From the NCBI RefSeq assembly GCF_050433385.1, contig NZ_JBNPXI010000001.1, positions 372,001 to 436,000 on the forward strand: a stretch of DNA of 64,000 nt, read 5' to 3'. Below are positions 25,704 through 33,554 of the stretch, one piece after another. Below the pieces are notes generated by a model. It had not been told where the DNA came from and ran no database searches. It worked only from the letters and a program-made list of their open reading frames with translations. The translations under genes and the position numbers were made by a program. Each line of letters begins with the position of its first letter. Position 1 is the first letter of the stretch. The DNA is from Brassicibacter mesophilus. GTDB taxonomy: Bacteria > Bacillota > Clostridia > Tissierellales > Proteiniboraceae.

Positions 25704-25793
25704 TCAAATGCATGTTTTGATAGGACTTATTCCATTTGCATTTATATATAAATCAATAGCTCTTAATACATCTTTTTGTTTTCGTGTAAGCAT
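25704..25793 (-). pseudogene. LexA-like repressor DNA-binding stub
   Basis: 29 codons starting at an ATG with GGGGG eight bases upstream: MLTRKQKDVLRAIDLYINANGISP followed by five unrelated residues and TGA. This is the first helix of the LexA winged-helix domain (compare the LexA start, L-T-x-R-Q-x-x-I-L-x-x-I and NG-x-SP). The rest of the domain and the protease part are missing, so this is a deletion remnant. It ends at a 9-base direct repeat (TAGTCAAAA-type, 25680-25708) that may mark the deletion junction. Confidence 0.55.
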
Positions 25794-25989
25794 ACTTATA
25801 CCCCCTCATATCGTCAGCAATAAATCTTATTTCATACACCTTCTCTACTCCATTTATTACACTTTGACATCTAAAAGTATGTATTGTTTTACCAGCTATT
25901 TTCTCAATATTTCTTACAATTACTTTATTAACTTCAATAACATATCATTCTTCATCTTCTAATAAACGAAATCTTATTAGACGAATCTG
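25753..25989 (-). pseudogene. Broken small ORF upstream of the LexA-like stub
   Basis: Minus-strand frame of about 78 codons with one in-frame TGA at 25945-25947. Before it is IRLIRFRLLEDEE and after it YVIEVNKVIVRNIEKIAG, continuing through VYEIRFIADDM. Composition is protein-like and the frame overlaps the stub's start, as in small phage or ICE operons. I do not recognise a family. The TGA could be a mutated Trp codon. No selenoprotein motif is apparent. Confidence 0.35.
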
Positions 25990-26085
25990 ACCATCTAATT
26001 AGTTAAATGAAAAAATAATTTAGCGGTTCTTTATATTAAAAAGGACATTAAGCTCTGCACGAATTCCTAGTATAATAAAGGTTAG

Positions 26086-26387
26086 GTTGCCTGCCTGTAC
26101 TAGGAAGGAGTTTACATATGAAAGAACAAACTTAAAACATGCACGATTACAAATCTTTAGGAAAATCTTTTGATGGATTAGGGCAACACGATGTAACACT
26201 AACGGCAAATCATATCAATAACATAGCAAGAGTCAGCCTTAATGAAAGAACTCCATTTGAACTGGCTACTATGCTAATGGATAATGATTTCTTAAAAGCA
26301 TTAGAACTTCAGGCTATACCCCATGATGAAGTTCTTTTAAAACCAGAATTATTGAAAAAATAGTTCGCAAATGTGCAGGCAGACAGC
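26086..26387 (+). mobile_element. Insertion-sequence relic with imperfect inverted repeats
   Basis: GTTGCCTGCCTGTAC at 26086-26100 and GTGCAGGCAGACAGC at 26373-26387 match as inverted repeats at 12 of 15 positions. They bracket the transposase-like tail at 26118-26363. The element is only ~300 bp, so it is a deletion derivative and cannot move on its own. No target duplication was seen. Confidence 0.45.
26118..26363 (+). pseudogene. C-terminal remnant of a DDE (IS30-like) transposase
   Basis: AGGAAGGAG precedes ATG 26118, but the frame hits TAA after five codons (MKEQT). It then stays open in the same frame from 26136 to 26363. The 74-aa part (INNIARVSLNERTPFELATML ... ALELQAIPHDEVLLKPELLKK) resembles the extreme C-terminus of integrase-core transposases of the IS30 type, where '-RTPFEL-' and 'L-x-I-x-x-D-E-V-x-L-K-P-x-L-L' occur. 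The DDE catalytic core is absent. Family assignment is tentative. Confidence 0.5.
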
Positions 26388-26604
26388 ATTCCATAAACTG
26401 TTATAGGTAAGTGGACAGTAAGTCTTGCACACTTTCGCCCAGTTGATTGTTTGCCATGTATTTTTTTAATAAAACTAGTTGCTTTAAGTTCATTATAATA
26501 CTCTTTAATCAGTTTTTTAATACATTTAAGGGTAAGATTACCCTTGCAATAATAAATAACATCGAAAAAGTGACAGTTACTTTTGCAATCAACGCAAAAA
26601 AATT
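26364..26604. other. Gene-free segment between IS relic and HExxH gene
   Basis: I see no convincing gene. One minus-strand frame stays open for ~90 codons after the metalloprotease stop, with a few Cys residues, but it has no start codon with an RBS and runs antisense into the IS relic. A perfect 8-bp hairpin (AAGGGTAA/TTACCCTT, about 26528-26545) lacks a U-tract. Confidence 0.4.
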
Positions 26605-27771
26605 CTACTCTAACCTCCTAGTTAACTTCTCGACTACCTCTGGTAAAAAGTCGTCAATTGTAGGGAATTTGTTTCTATTTGTCTCGTAATTGAATAGGTA
26701 TTTATAGACATCCTCTAATCGTTCAAATCCACCATATTTAATTTCTTTATTTAGTAATCGATTAAATGTATATTTTTCACCAAATGTTTGAGTGTATATT
26801 CTTCCTTGAATAGCTCTAACTAGATATTCATCTACCTGTCTATATATTGGCATATTACTATACAAGCTGTTATTAGTTAACCTTGAATAATATTTGTTTG
26901 TATCAGCACATTTTTTAGCTGTAATATCATATATTGGTGTATTTATGTATGAATGAAGATATTCATGAATAATATTTTCAACCATATAATTAATATCTAA
27001 TTTATAAGGATCCTGTGTGAAATCATTTAGAGACTGAAAAGTTACAATTTTATTTGAACTATCAGTCTTGTATGAATAGAAACTTGCCATAGATGGTCTA
27101 AATATTGTTAGCACAGTTTCATATTCTATAGGTAAATCGCCAAAATATTTGTCCTTAGTATTTACATATTCTTCTGTACTTTTAATAAGTTCAATTAATC
27201 TACTGTCTTTAATATTGTAATTAACATAACTTTTCACACTATTCATTAAATCTTTATTATTATCAAAGAATTCTTTAGCATTAGTATCTTCATAAAACGA
27301 TTTAAGCCCTTCTATAAAAGATTTTATTTCTGCATTGTCCTTAAAAATATAATTTCTATACTTTTCATCAACCTCACATATTTTATCAAGAGATGGTGTT
27401 GGACTATAGCTTAATAATACTCCGATTACATCTCCATTTATGTCTCCATTAAATACATATTTATCAAAATCCTTCAGAAATTTATGGTTTTTATATGGGC
27501 TAAAATAATTTTTAGCCCTTTTATATATTGCATTATTCTCAGTATTTGGCATTAGTATCTGACTGTTAAAATCCATGTATACAGCACTGGCGATAATATA
27601 TGTATCAATCATTTCATTTGTACTAATAGTATATTTTATCTCTTCGCTTGTTTTAAATAAGATATTTGAATCTAACTCTTCCTCAGTAATTTTTGTCTCG
27701 CCTTCTCCATACACTATAGGAAACATTGTTAATGAACAAAATAAAAGTATTACTATTATTTTTTTAAACAT
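26605..27771 (-). CDS. Secreted putative metalloprotease (DUF4932-like, HExxH)
   Basis: 388 residues beginning with a signal peptide (about 1-22, VILLFCSLTMFPIVYG). In the C-terminal half, ENIIHEYLHSYINTP contains HEYLH, the zincin HExxH motif; a downstream conserved Glu (YRQVDEYLVRAIQG) could be the third ligand. I recognise the layout as DUF4932, a family of predicted extracellular peptidases with unknown substrate. AAGGAGGAATAAAA precedes the ATG. It lies inside the decayed mobile region and may be cargo or the resident locus into which the element inserted. Confidence 0.7.
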   Translation of the reverse strand: MFKKIIVILLFCSLTMFPIVYGEGETKITEEELDSNILFKTSEEIKYTISTNEMIDTYIIASAVYMDFNSQILMPNTENNAIYKRAKNYFSPYKNHKFLKDFDKYVFNGDINGDVIGVLLSYSPTPSLDKICEVDEKYRNYIFKDNAEIKSFIEGLKSFYEDTNAKEFFDNNKDLMNSVKSYVNYNIKDSRLIELIKSTEEYVNTKDKYFGDLPIEYETVLTIFRPSMASFYSYKTDSSNKIVTFQSLNDFTQDPYKLDINYMVENIIHEYLHSYINTPIYDITAKKCADTNKYYSRLTNNSLYSNMPIYRQVDEYLVRAIQGRIYTQTFGEKYTFNRLLNKEIKYGGFERLEDVYKYLFNYETNRNKFPTIDDFLPEVVEKLTRRLE

Positions 27772-28173
27772 TTTTATTCCTCCTTTTGTATTCTATATAC
27801 TTAAGCCTTTTTATAAAAAATCGCAGTCACTTATGGTACGATTCCCCGTATCATATCCAAAACTTTAATTTATTTGCTAATCTCTTAGCCACTTTACTCA
27901 CGACACTCCAACTTCCCATTATAAGCATCATCTACATTTTATCTGATAAACTTATCATACCATGTTTTGTCTAATATAGACAATAATCGCAAAAAGAATA
28001 CCGTTTTATTCAGTTATCAAGGTTCAATGTTCATACTTTAAGTATTAATAGCTATGAAACAATATAGCTAAATTGTGACTAATTATAGATTTAACAACAC
28101 CTTAAGTATTTATTGTTATTACAAATTCATTATGTTATGATGATCTCAATTAATTATGAAAGGTGGTGTTGTC
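27772..28173. other. Intergenic segment between the HExxH gene and the 44-aa ORF
   Basis: About 400 bases. On the minus strand a 26-codon ORF starting at ATG 27931 (MGSWSVVSKVAKRLANKL in its core) has no clear RBS. It is followed by a small hairpin, GATACG/CGTA(C)C, in the leader of the HExxH gene. On the plus strand a good promoter lies at 28113-28141. Otherwise I see nothing that I can name. Confidence 0.35.
28113..28141 (+). promoter_or_regulatory. Promoter of the 44-aa membrane peptide gene
   Basis: TTGTTA (28113-28118), exact 17-base spacer, TATGAT (28136-28141). It is placed about 30 bases before the ATG at 28174. Confidence 0.6.
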
Positions 28174-28308
28174 ATGGAAGTTCTTTCTATGTTTAATAAA
28201 TTCCCTTATGCTCTTCTACCTTATTTTTCAATTTTATCGGCACTTGTAAGCTTTTGTACTAATATTGCAATCATAATCGTTGCTTTAAATGATATAAAGG
28301 ATACCTGA
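28174..28308 (+). CDS. 44-aa hydrophobic peptide, possible holin-like/type I toxin
   Basis: The ORF starts MEVLSMFNKFPYALLPYF, has one transmembrane helix (about residues 12-38, ILSALVSFCTNIAIIIVAL) and a short charged tail (NDIKDT). AAGGTGG lies seven bases before the ATG and a near-consensus promoter lies upstream. The start and overall build recall the putative holin-like toxins (TxpA/BsrG-type) of Bacillota type I toxin-antitoxin pairs, normally countered by an antisense RNA. I could not identify the antisense promoter. It could equally be a small phage or host membrane protein. Confidence 0.5.
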   Translation: MEVLSMFNKFPYALLPYFSILSALVSFCTNIAIIIVALNDIKDT

Positions 28309-28892
28309 ATCAAAAAAAGGATAAAATAAAAGCATTAAATAAAGCAGAACTAGACGATTTGATACAAAGAGTGCATCCTCAAAAGGATCGTGTTATCACA
28401 TTAATAGCTGCTACATGTGGACTTAGAATTGGAGAAATACTAGGATTAACTTGGAATGATATAGACTTGAAAAGTTCAACATTAAAAGTAAATGAGCAGT
28501 GGAAAAAGTTAAAAGATGGAACTATAGGTTTTGGAGATGTTAAAACTAAAAATTCTAATAGAGTTGTGCCTTTACCTCCAACTGCTTTTAGTGAATTAAT
28601 AAAATACAAGAAAACTGCTCAAACCGACTTGAACAAAAGGCTATTCTTAGATAAGGTTACACAATCAACTGCCAACAGATTGTATTACAAATACAGACGA
28701 CTTGGATATGACGTTTCGATACATGACCTTAAACACACATACGTGACTATGTTAATTGGTAACGGCATTGATTTAAAAACTGTTGCAAAGTTTCTAGGAC
28801 ATACAATAAAAATAACTATGAAAACATATAGCCATGTTAATTCAGATATGATTAACACGGCTATCAACACGATAAATATAATTTCTAATTAA
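28293..28892 (+). pseudogene. Tyrosine recombinase/integrase, N-terminally truncated
   Basis: About 200 codons covering only the catalytic domain. The first catalytic Arg is in TCGLRIGEILGL, the beta-hairpin Lys region is KTKNSNRVVPLP, and the LGHT...TYSHV segment provides the last His and the nucleophile Tyr. The HxxR box reads HDLKHT, so the second catalytic Arg is Lys. The SAM-like and Arm-binding N-terminal domains are missing: the frame opens at 28293 after a TGA, overlapping the 44-aa ORF, and the only start with any support is TTG 28359. Probably inactive remnant of an integrative element of the Tn916/phage type. Confidence 0.75.
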
Positions 28893-28924
28893 TTTTTGAC
28901 TTTTTTTGACAAAACGACATTCTG

Positions 28925-28952
28925 TAAAGTAAAATAGCCTTTTGCAAGGCTT
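28925..28952 (-). terminator. Terminator of the 28955-29506 gene
   Basis: AGCCTT/AAGGCT hairpin followed by ATTTTACTTT on the minus strand. Confidence 0.6.
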
Positions 28953-28954
28953 AA

Positions 28955-29506
28955 TTAGTATTTTTCATTTATATACCCATCTATAAGAGATGTTTTCTTC
29001 TTCTCTATAAATACTCCGTTTTCTCTAAGTATCTTAATAAGCCAATTGCTTTTAGAATGAAAAATAGCATATTCATAATCTTTTAATACTATTTCATATA
29101 GTTTATCTTTTAAGTACTGCGACTCTACCTTAATAAAATATGCCTCAACATTTTGAAATTCTAAAAATCTTAATAATCTTAACGTAGCTTTATCTTTTTC
29201 ATTATAATAATAATTTGCTTTATTAATATAGGATTTGTACTGTTTAACAAAATTTTCGTCATTTTTAATCTCTGCAGCCAGCATATTATAATACTTTGCT
29301 AATACATTATAGTACTGGTAGTTATATATCCCTTTTTCATAGCTATCAACCTTAGTAAAAGGCTTTAGTCGTATTTTTTGAACAAAATCAAAATTTCCTT
29401 GTAAAAACTCTCTTTTAGTTATATCACCATTTTTATATTGTATAATTAGAGAATCCCTGTGCTTAAAAAATCTATCAAATATATTTTCTCTTTTGAACTG
29501 CTTCAA
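28955..29506 (-). CDS. Conserved hypothetical protein (DUF6648-like)
   Basis: 183 residues, soluble, rich in Lys, Tyr and Asn, with predicted long helices. The N-terminal FFKHRDSLIIQYKNGDITKREFL and the internal YNYQYYNVLAKYY resemble a family of uncharacterised clostridial proteins that I associate with DUF6648; certainty is limited. The TTG at 29506 has AGGGTG six bases upstream; a GTG three codons earlier is too close to it. It marks the right edge of the mobile island, which ends against its 3' end. Confidence 0.6.
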   Translation of the reverse strand: MKQFKRENIFDRFFKHRDSLIIQYKNGDITKREFLQGNFDFVQKIRLKPFTKVDSYEKGIYNYQYYNVLAKYYNMLAAEIKNDENFVKQYKSYINKANYYYNEKDKATLRLLRFLEFQNVEAYFIKVESQYLKDKLYEIVLKDYEYAIFHSKSNWLIKILRENGVFIEKKKTSLIDGYINEKY

Positions 29507-29566
29507 TACTAACACCCTATCTAATCTGATTTTGATATATTATATTATAGCATAAAATTGTGTCTT

Positions 29567-30082
29567 TTACCTTTTCTTTAGCCTAATTTTAGTACTAATC
29601 ATTGAATAAGATAAAAGAAGCATAAGAACTGCTAGAAAATATATATTTATACTATATCTAATTGTATACAATGAGGTAATCGCAACAATCCCTCCAGCTA
29701 ATGTGATGGGTACCCCTAAATATATGCCATGAAATTCTGTAGTATTGTACCTTGCAAGCCTATATGCTCCTGTTACTGCATAAAGAATAATTATTATAAT
29801 TCCTATTATTCCAAAATCAATTAATTTAATATGCCAGGCTAAAATTGAAGGGGCTACTCCAAATGATATTAAATCACATAGAGAATCAAGCTCCTTGCCT
29901 ATGCTTGATGTAGCGTTAAACTTTCTTGCTAAAAGTCCGTCAAACCTATCAAATAATGCTGCTAACAAAATTAATAGTGCTGACATGTAATAATCATTAT
30001 CAAATATATACAGTATAGACAATATTCCAAGAGAAAGATTCAACAGAGTAAATAAATTAGGTATTTTACTTTTAATTTTCAT
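29567..30082 (-). CDS. pssA: CDP-diacylglycerol--serine O-phosphatidyltransferase
   Basis: Membrane enzyme making phosphatidylserine from CDP-diacylglycerol and serine, the precursor of phosphatidylethanolamine. The 171-residue polytopic protein has a complete CDP-alcohol phosphatidyltransferase motif: D-RF-DG-LL-AR-KFNATSSI-G-KEL-D-SLC-D at about residues 47-70. The order and size match the short PssA of Gram-positives rather than PgsA. The ATG at 30082 is nine bases after GGAG; a TTG five codons upstream overlaps that site. No psd gene is adjacent. Confidence 0.88.
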   Translation of the reverse strand: MKIKSKIPNLFTLLNLSLGILSILYIFDNDYYMSALLILLAALFDRFDGLLARKFNATSSIGKELDSLCDLISFGVAPSILAWHIKLIDFGIIGIIIIILYAVTGAYRLARYNTTEFHGIYLGVPITLAGGIVAITSLYTIRYSINIYFLAVLMLLLSYSMISTKIRLKKR

Positions 30083-30247
30083 TCTATACCACTCCAATTA
30101 TTATTTTGCACTAACTATGTATTACTTAAAAAACATACAGATTAATAATATATAATATATAATTATTGCATTCTAATATTATATATTATCGTTAGTTTAA
30201 TATCAAACCTTTATATTTTGCTTTACTTTGAACATAACCATATATAT

Positions 30248-30994
30248 CTACTTTTTGGTACTATCTATTACATCATGCTCTTGTAATAAGCTTATTTCTT
30301 CTTCTGTTAATTCTCTGTACTCTCCTAATAGAATACTTTCATCAAGATACAAGTCCCCCATAGCCACTCTCTTTAAGTATGTAACTTCTTTATCTACCGC
30401 TTTAAACATTCTCTTAACCTGATGGAATTTCCCTTCTACTATCGTTAAATATACCTTTGATATTTCACCAGAAAATAATATTTCAAGCTCTGCTGGAAGA
30501 GTCTTATACCCATCATCAATTATTACACCTTGCTTAAATTCTTTTTTGTCATCATCAGTAACTATGCCATTCACCTCAACATAATATTTCTTCTTCACAT
30601 GTTTTTTAGGAGATAGTATTTGATGAGCTAATTGACCATCATTTGATAATATCAGTAGTCCTTCAGTATCTTTATCAAGTCTTCCAACTGGAAAAGGGTT
30701 AAAAACCTTATATTCGTTATCAATAAGGTCAAGTACTGTTTTATCTCTCCAATCATCCGTAGAAGAGATTACTCCACTTGGCTTGTTCATCATTAAATAT
30801 ATGTATTTTCTATAAGATACTTCTTGATCATTTACTTCAATTTTACTAACGTTAGGATCTAGTTTAAATGAGTTATCTTTTATTACTTCACCATCAACTT
30901 TTATAGAACCACTTTTTGCTAAACTTTTTACATCTTTTCTACTCCCATAACCTAAGTTAGAAAGTATTTTGTCTAATCTTTCTTTTTTTTGCAT
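30248..30994 (-). CDS. rsuA: 16S rRNA pseudouridine synthase (RsuA/RluB family)
   Basis: 248 residues. An N-terminal S4 domain (about 5-50) is followed by the RsuA-type catalytic domain with the active-site Asp in PVGRLDKDTEGLLILSNDG (about residue 105) and the KFHQVKRMF motif. It converts a specific uridine in rRNA, most likely U516 of 16S rRNA, to pseudouridine; the distinction from RluB (23S) is by general resemblance. AGGAGG is five bases before the ATG. The rsmF-like gene ends 15 bases upstream, so the two rRNA-modifying enzymes are cotranscribed. Confidence 0.9.
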   Translation of the reverse strand: MQKKERLDKILSNLGYGSRKDVKSLAKSGSIKVDGEVIKDNSFKLDPNVSKIEVNDQEVSYRKYIYLMMNKPSGVISSTDDWRDKTVLDLIDNEYKVFNPFPVGRLDKDTEGLLILSNDGQLAHQILSPKKHVKKKYYVEVNGIVTDDDKKEFKQGVIIDDGYKTLPAELEILFSGEISKVYLTIVEGKFHQVKRMFKAVDKEVTYLKRVAMGDLYLDESILLGEYRELTEEEISLLQEHDVIDSTKK

Positions 30995-31009
30995 ATGAAC
31001 CTCCTAAAA

Positions 31010-32368
31010 CTATTTCATTCTCCATTCAGCTTCATAATGGTTTTTCAAGCTTCCTTCTACCTGCTTTGCCCATCCTACTGGGTATCCATCTATACAAACT
31101 AATTTCCATCCTTTGTCCCCATCTGCTAGTATAGTCTCTCCCTTTAAATATTTAATAGCCTCAATACTATTACTTTGAAAATTAATTGTATTAATTACTT
31201 CTTCTTGTTTTAAAGCCATAGCTAAAGCTTGACTAGGCTCAAATCTTCCTTTTAAAAATTCACCTAAATATAATCCAAAGCTAACAACTTTTATTCCTGA
31301 CAAGTCTGGTAAATCATTAGGAACTACAAATAATCTATTCCCTATTCTCGACAACCCTTCTCTAAACTTGATATTTAAGTTTCCAGTTTCAAAAAGTAGG
31401 AATTCTTCTATGTCAAGTGCTTCTTTTTTAAACAAAGGATTCTTAGAATTCTTACCACTTTTTTTTCGCAATGATGCAACAAAATGTCCATCTCCATCAA
31501 TCTTGTGTGGCCAAGCACGTCCGGTTTTTCTTATATCCTCTCTAGCATTAATCCACTCTGGTCTTCCACCTTCAAGTCCTTCAATATTGGTTATTTCTTC
31601 AACTTCAAACTCTGGAAACTCGTTTAAAAGCCATTCTATTGTTCCTTCATTTTCTTCTGGAGAAAAAGTACATGTTGAATAAACTAATCTGCCACCTGGT
31701 TTTAGCATTATAGATATTGATTTTAATATATCTCTCTGCATTTTGCAGCACTCATCTACAGAAAACTGACTCCAACTCTTTGGAGCTTTTGGATCACGTT
31801 TAAACATGCCTTCTCCAGAGCATGGTGCATCTACTAATATCTTATCAAAAAAAGAAACAAACTTATATGAAAGTTTTTCTGGAGTTTCATTCGTCACTAT
31901 ACAATTTTTAATACCAAATAGCTCAATATTTTTAGCTAATGGCCTCACTCTTTTTGGACTAATATCATTTGCTACTAGTATCCCTTCATTTTTTAGTTTC
32001 GCTCCTATTTGAGTGGCTTTACCTCCAGGTGCAGCACTTATATCAAGAACCTTATCTCCTGGTCGAGGATCTAAAACTTGTACTGGTATCATCGCACTCG
32101 GCTCCTGAATATAGTATAATCCGCAATGATAATATGGATGTTTCCCTGGCCTCTGTTCATTAGCATCATTTAAGTAAAATCCTTCTTGAATCCATGGTAT
32201 TGGCTTAAGATCAAAGGAAGTCATATCTAAAAACTCATTGACTGATACTTTTAATGCATTTATTCTTATACCTTTGTAATGTTCTCTGTCATATGTAGCT
32301 ATAAAGTTCTCGTATTCTTCTACTAATAATTTTTTCATTCTATCACTAAATACTACAGGCAATTTCAT
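31010..32368 (-). CDS. rsmF: rRNA cytosine-C5-methyltransferase (RsmF/NOL1-NOP2-Sun family)
   Basis: 452-residue SAM-dependent m5C methyltransferase. The Rossmann core has the SAM loop VLDISAAPGGKATQIG, and both catalytic cysteines are present: the DAPCSGEGMFKRD motif IV Cys and the YSTCTFSPEENEG motif VI Cys. The C-terminal ~150 residues form the PUA-like RNA-binding region of RsmF (LADGDKGWKLVCIDGYPVGWAKQVEG). RsmF methylates 16S rRNA in E. coli; the site in this branch may differ. The start follows GGTTGGTG. Confidence 0.9.
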   Translation of the reverse strand: MKLPVVFSDRMKKLLVEEYENFIATYDREHYKGIRINALKVSVNEFLDMTSFDLKPIPWIQEGFYLNDANEQRPGKHPYYHCGLYYIQEPSAMIPVQVLDPRPGDKVLDISAAPGGKATQIGAKLKNEGILVANDISPKRVRPLAKNIELFGIKNCIVTNETPEKLSYKFVSFFDKILVDAPCSGEGMFKRDPKAPKSWSQFSVDECCKMQRDILKSISIMLKPGGRLVYSTCTFSPEENEGTIEWLLNEFPEFEVEEITNIEGLEGGRPEWINAREDIRKTGRAWPHKIDGDGHFVASLRKKSGKNSKNPLFKKEALDIEEFLLFETGNLNIKFREGLSRIGNRLFVVPNDLPDLSGIKVVSFGLYLGEFLKGRFEPSQALAMALKQEEVINTINFQSNSIEAIKYLKGETILADGDKGWKLVCIDGYPVGWAKQVEGSLKNHYEAEWRMK

Positions 32369-32425
32369 ATTTTCACCAACCTTTTTTTATCAGTATTATT
32401 ATACATAAATAATATGTCAATTATC

Positions 32426-32453
32426 AAAATAAAAAGTACTCACAAAGGAGTAC
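32426..32453 (-). terminator. Terminator-like hairpin upstream of rsmF
   Basis: GTACTC/GAGTAC with a six-base loop followed by TTTTTATTTT on the minus strand, about 60 bases before the rsmF start and with no minus-strand gene immediately upstream. It may insulate rsmF from readthrough or act as an attenuator. Confidence 0.4.
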
Positions 32454-32557
32454 ATCAAAACTAACTTAAAAGATACAAAAAATACTATGAATATTTTTAT
32501 CTTTTCTTCAAACAATATTTATTAGATATTAAATATTTCTGAGGGAGGAGTAACATA

Positions 32558-32731
32558 ATGCGTATTGAAAAAACTAACAATCATTTAAATGGAGTTAAAT
32601 GTGTAGTTAATACTTGTCATTACCATTCTGATGGAGATTACTGTAATGCGGCAAAAATTGAAATCCAGCCTAGAAATGCAAGTAACACTGAAGAAACTGA
32701 CTGTGCAACTTTCACCCCTTCAATGAAATAA
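32558..32731 (+). CDS. DUF1540 domain protein, small Cys-rich
   Basis: 57-residue protein: MRIEKTNNHLNGVKCVVNTC, then HYHSDGDYCNAAKIEIQPR and a Thr/Ser-rich end with one more Cys. The C-x5-C...C spacing and 'V-x-C-x-V-x-x-C-x-Y-H-...-C-x-A-x-x-I-x-V' pattern match the single-domain DUF1540 family, probably a small metal-binding fold of unknown function that is frequent in spore formers. GGGAGGAG is seven bases before the ATG, and a terminator follows the stop. Confidence 0.8.
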   Translation: MRIEKTNNHLNGVKCVVNTCHYHSDGDYCNAAKIEIQPRNASNTEETDCATFTPSMK

Positions 32732-32738
32732 CCAATTT

Positions 32739-32766
32739 AAAGGCAGAGGAACTCTGCCTTTATTTG
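32739..32766. terminator. Bidirectional terminator between DUF1540 gene and trmB
   Basis: AAAGGCAGAG/CTCTGCCTTT with a three-base loop, T-rich flanks on both strands. It overlaps the trmB stop. Confidence 0.8.
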
Positions 32767-33401
32767 TTATTTATCCCTCTTAAAAAATAGATATTCTTGC
32801 TTTGACTTATAAATTTTTGTTCATATTCTGTTTTTATTGTATCAATATCTTCATTTCTATATAAATTCAAAGACACATCTCTTAAAAACAAATTTTGCGA
32901 TTGGCATATTTCGTTCAATGAGAACTCAAATAATTCTTCTCCATCTGTTTTAAAATGTATCTCTCCCTCGTTTTTAAGTATCTTACTATATTTATTTAAA
33001 AACTCTCTATAAGTAAGTCTTCTTCTACTATGTCTCTTTTTAGGCCAAGGGTCACAAAAATTAATATATATTCTCTCAATTTCATTTTCGTCAAAAATAG
33101 TATCTATATCATTAATATCAACCCACAGGTATTTTATATTATCGAGTCCTTCATCTACAGTTTTTTTCACTGCATCTAAAAGTATTTCTTCTTTTATCTC
33201 AATGCCTATATACCCAATATCATTATTTTGCTCTGCCAAAGTGTTAATGAATTGACCTCTTCCTATACCTAATTCAATATGTATTCTATCTGATTTTAGC
33301 ATCTGTTTCCAATTTCCTTTATATTGCTGTGGATTTTCCACTAGAAGACTATCATGTGATAATAGTTCTTCCTTTGCTCCAGGTTTTTTCCTTCTTCTCA
33401 T
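32760..33401 (-). CDS. trmB: tRNA (guanine46-N7)-methyltransferase
   Basis: SAM-dependent enzyme forming m7G46 in the tRNA variable loop. In 213 residues the SAM-binding motif is HIELGIGRGQFI, followed by the YIGIEIKEE and the family hallmark INFCDPWPKKRHSRRRL (about residues 112-128), then the C-terminal FKTDGEELFEFS. The ATG at 33401 is chosen because the GTG four codons upstream is part of its GGAGG ribosome-binding site. Confidence 0.95.
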   Translation of the reverse strand: MRRRKKPGAKEELLSHDSLLVENPQQYKGNWKQMLKSDRIHIELGIGRGQFINTLAEQNNDIGYIGIEIKEEILLDAVKKTVDEGLDNIKYLWVDINDIDTIFDENEIERIYINFCDPWPKKRHSRRRLTYREFLNKYSKILKNEGEIHFKTDGEELFEFSLNEICQSQNLFLRDVSLNLYRNEDIDTIKTEYEQKFISQSKNIYFLRGINNK

Positions 33402-33475
33402 ATATTCCTCCACTTAGTCTTGATATTTTAGAACCATTGGACTTTATTATTATACCTCAAAACATATAATAACAA

Positions 33476-33506
33476 AACAAAAAAAGCTGAACATTTTGCT
33501 CAGCCT
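33476..33506 (-). terminator. Terminator of the P-loop ATPase gene
   Basis: Hairpin AGGCTGA/TCAGCTT with a nine-base loop followed by TTTTTTTGTTTTG on the minus strand. Confidence 0.75.
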
Positions 33507-33554
33507 TTTTGCTTTCTATATAAATCAAAATTTATACTAGATATGTACAGCCAC

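Larger units (their letters stand above)
25644..28975. mobile_element. Decayed mobile-element island
   Basis: About 3.3 kb with low gene density and fragments of mobile-element genes: a LexA-like stub, a broken small ORF, a transposase tail between inverted repeats, a 44-aa membrane peptide and an integrase lacking its N-terminus. A near-identical 17-base sequence (TATTTTTCATGTATATA at 25644-25660; one mismatch at 28959-28975) brackets the region and might be a relic of attachment sites, though its AT content makes chance likely. Boundaries are approximate. Confidence 0.45.

Noticed and set aside
25945..25947. Second possible selenocysteine TGA in the small broken ORF
   Set aside because: No redox motif, no start codon with RBS in frame, and the region is full of remnants; a mutated codon is more likely.
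26447..26689. 80-codon plus-strand ORF antisense to the metalloprotease 3' end
   Set aside because: No RBS, low-complexity composition, and it overlaps a well-supported gene on the other strand.
27575..27868. 97-codon plus-strand ORF over the metalloprotease 5' end
   Set aside because: It is antisense to the signal peptide and RBS of a supported gene and has no start signal of its own.
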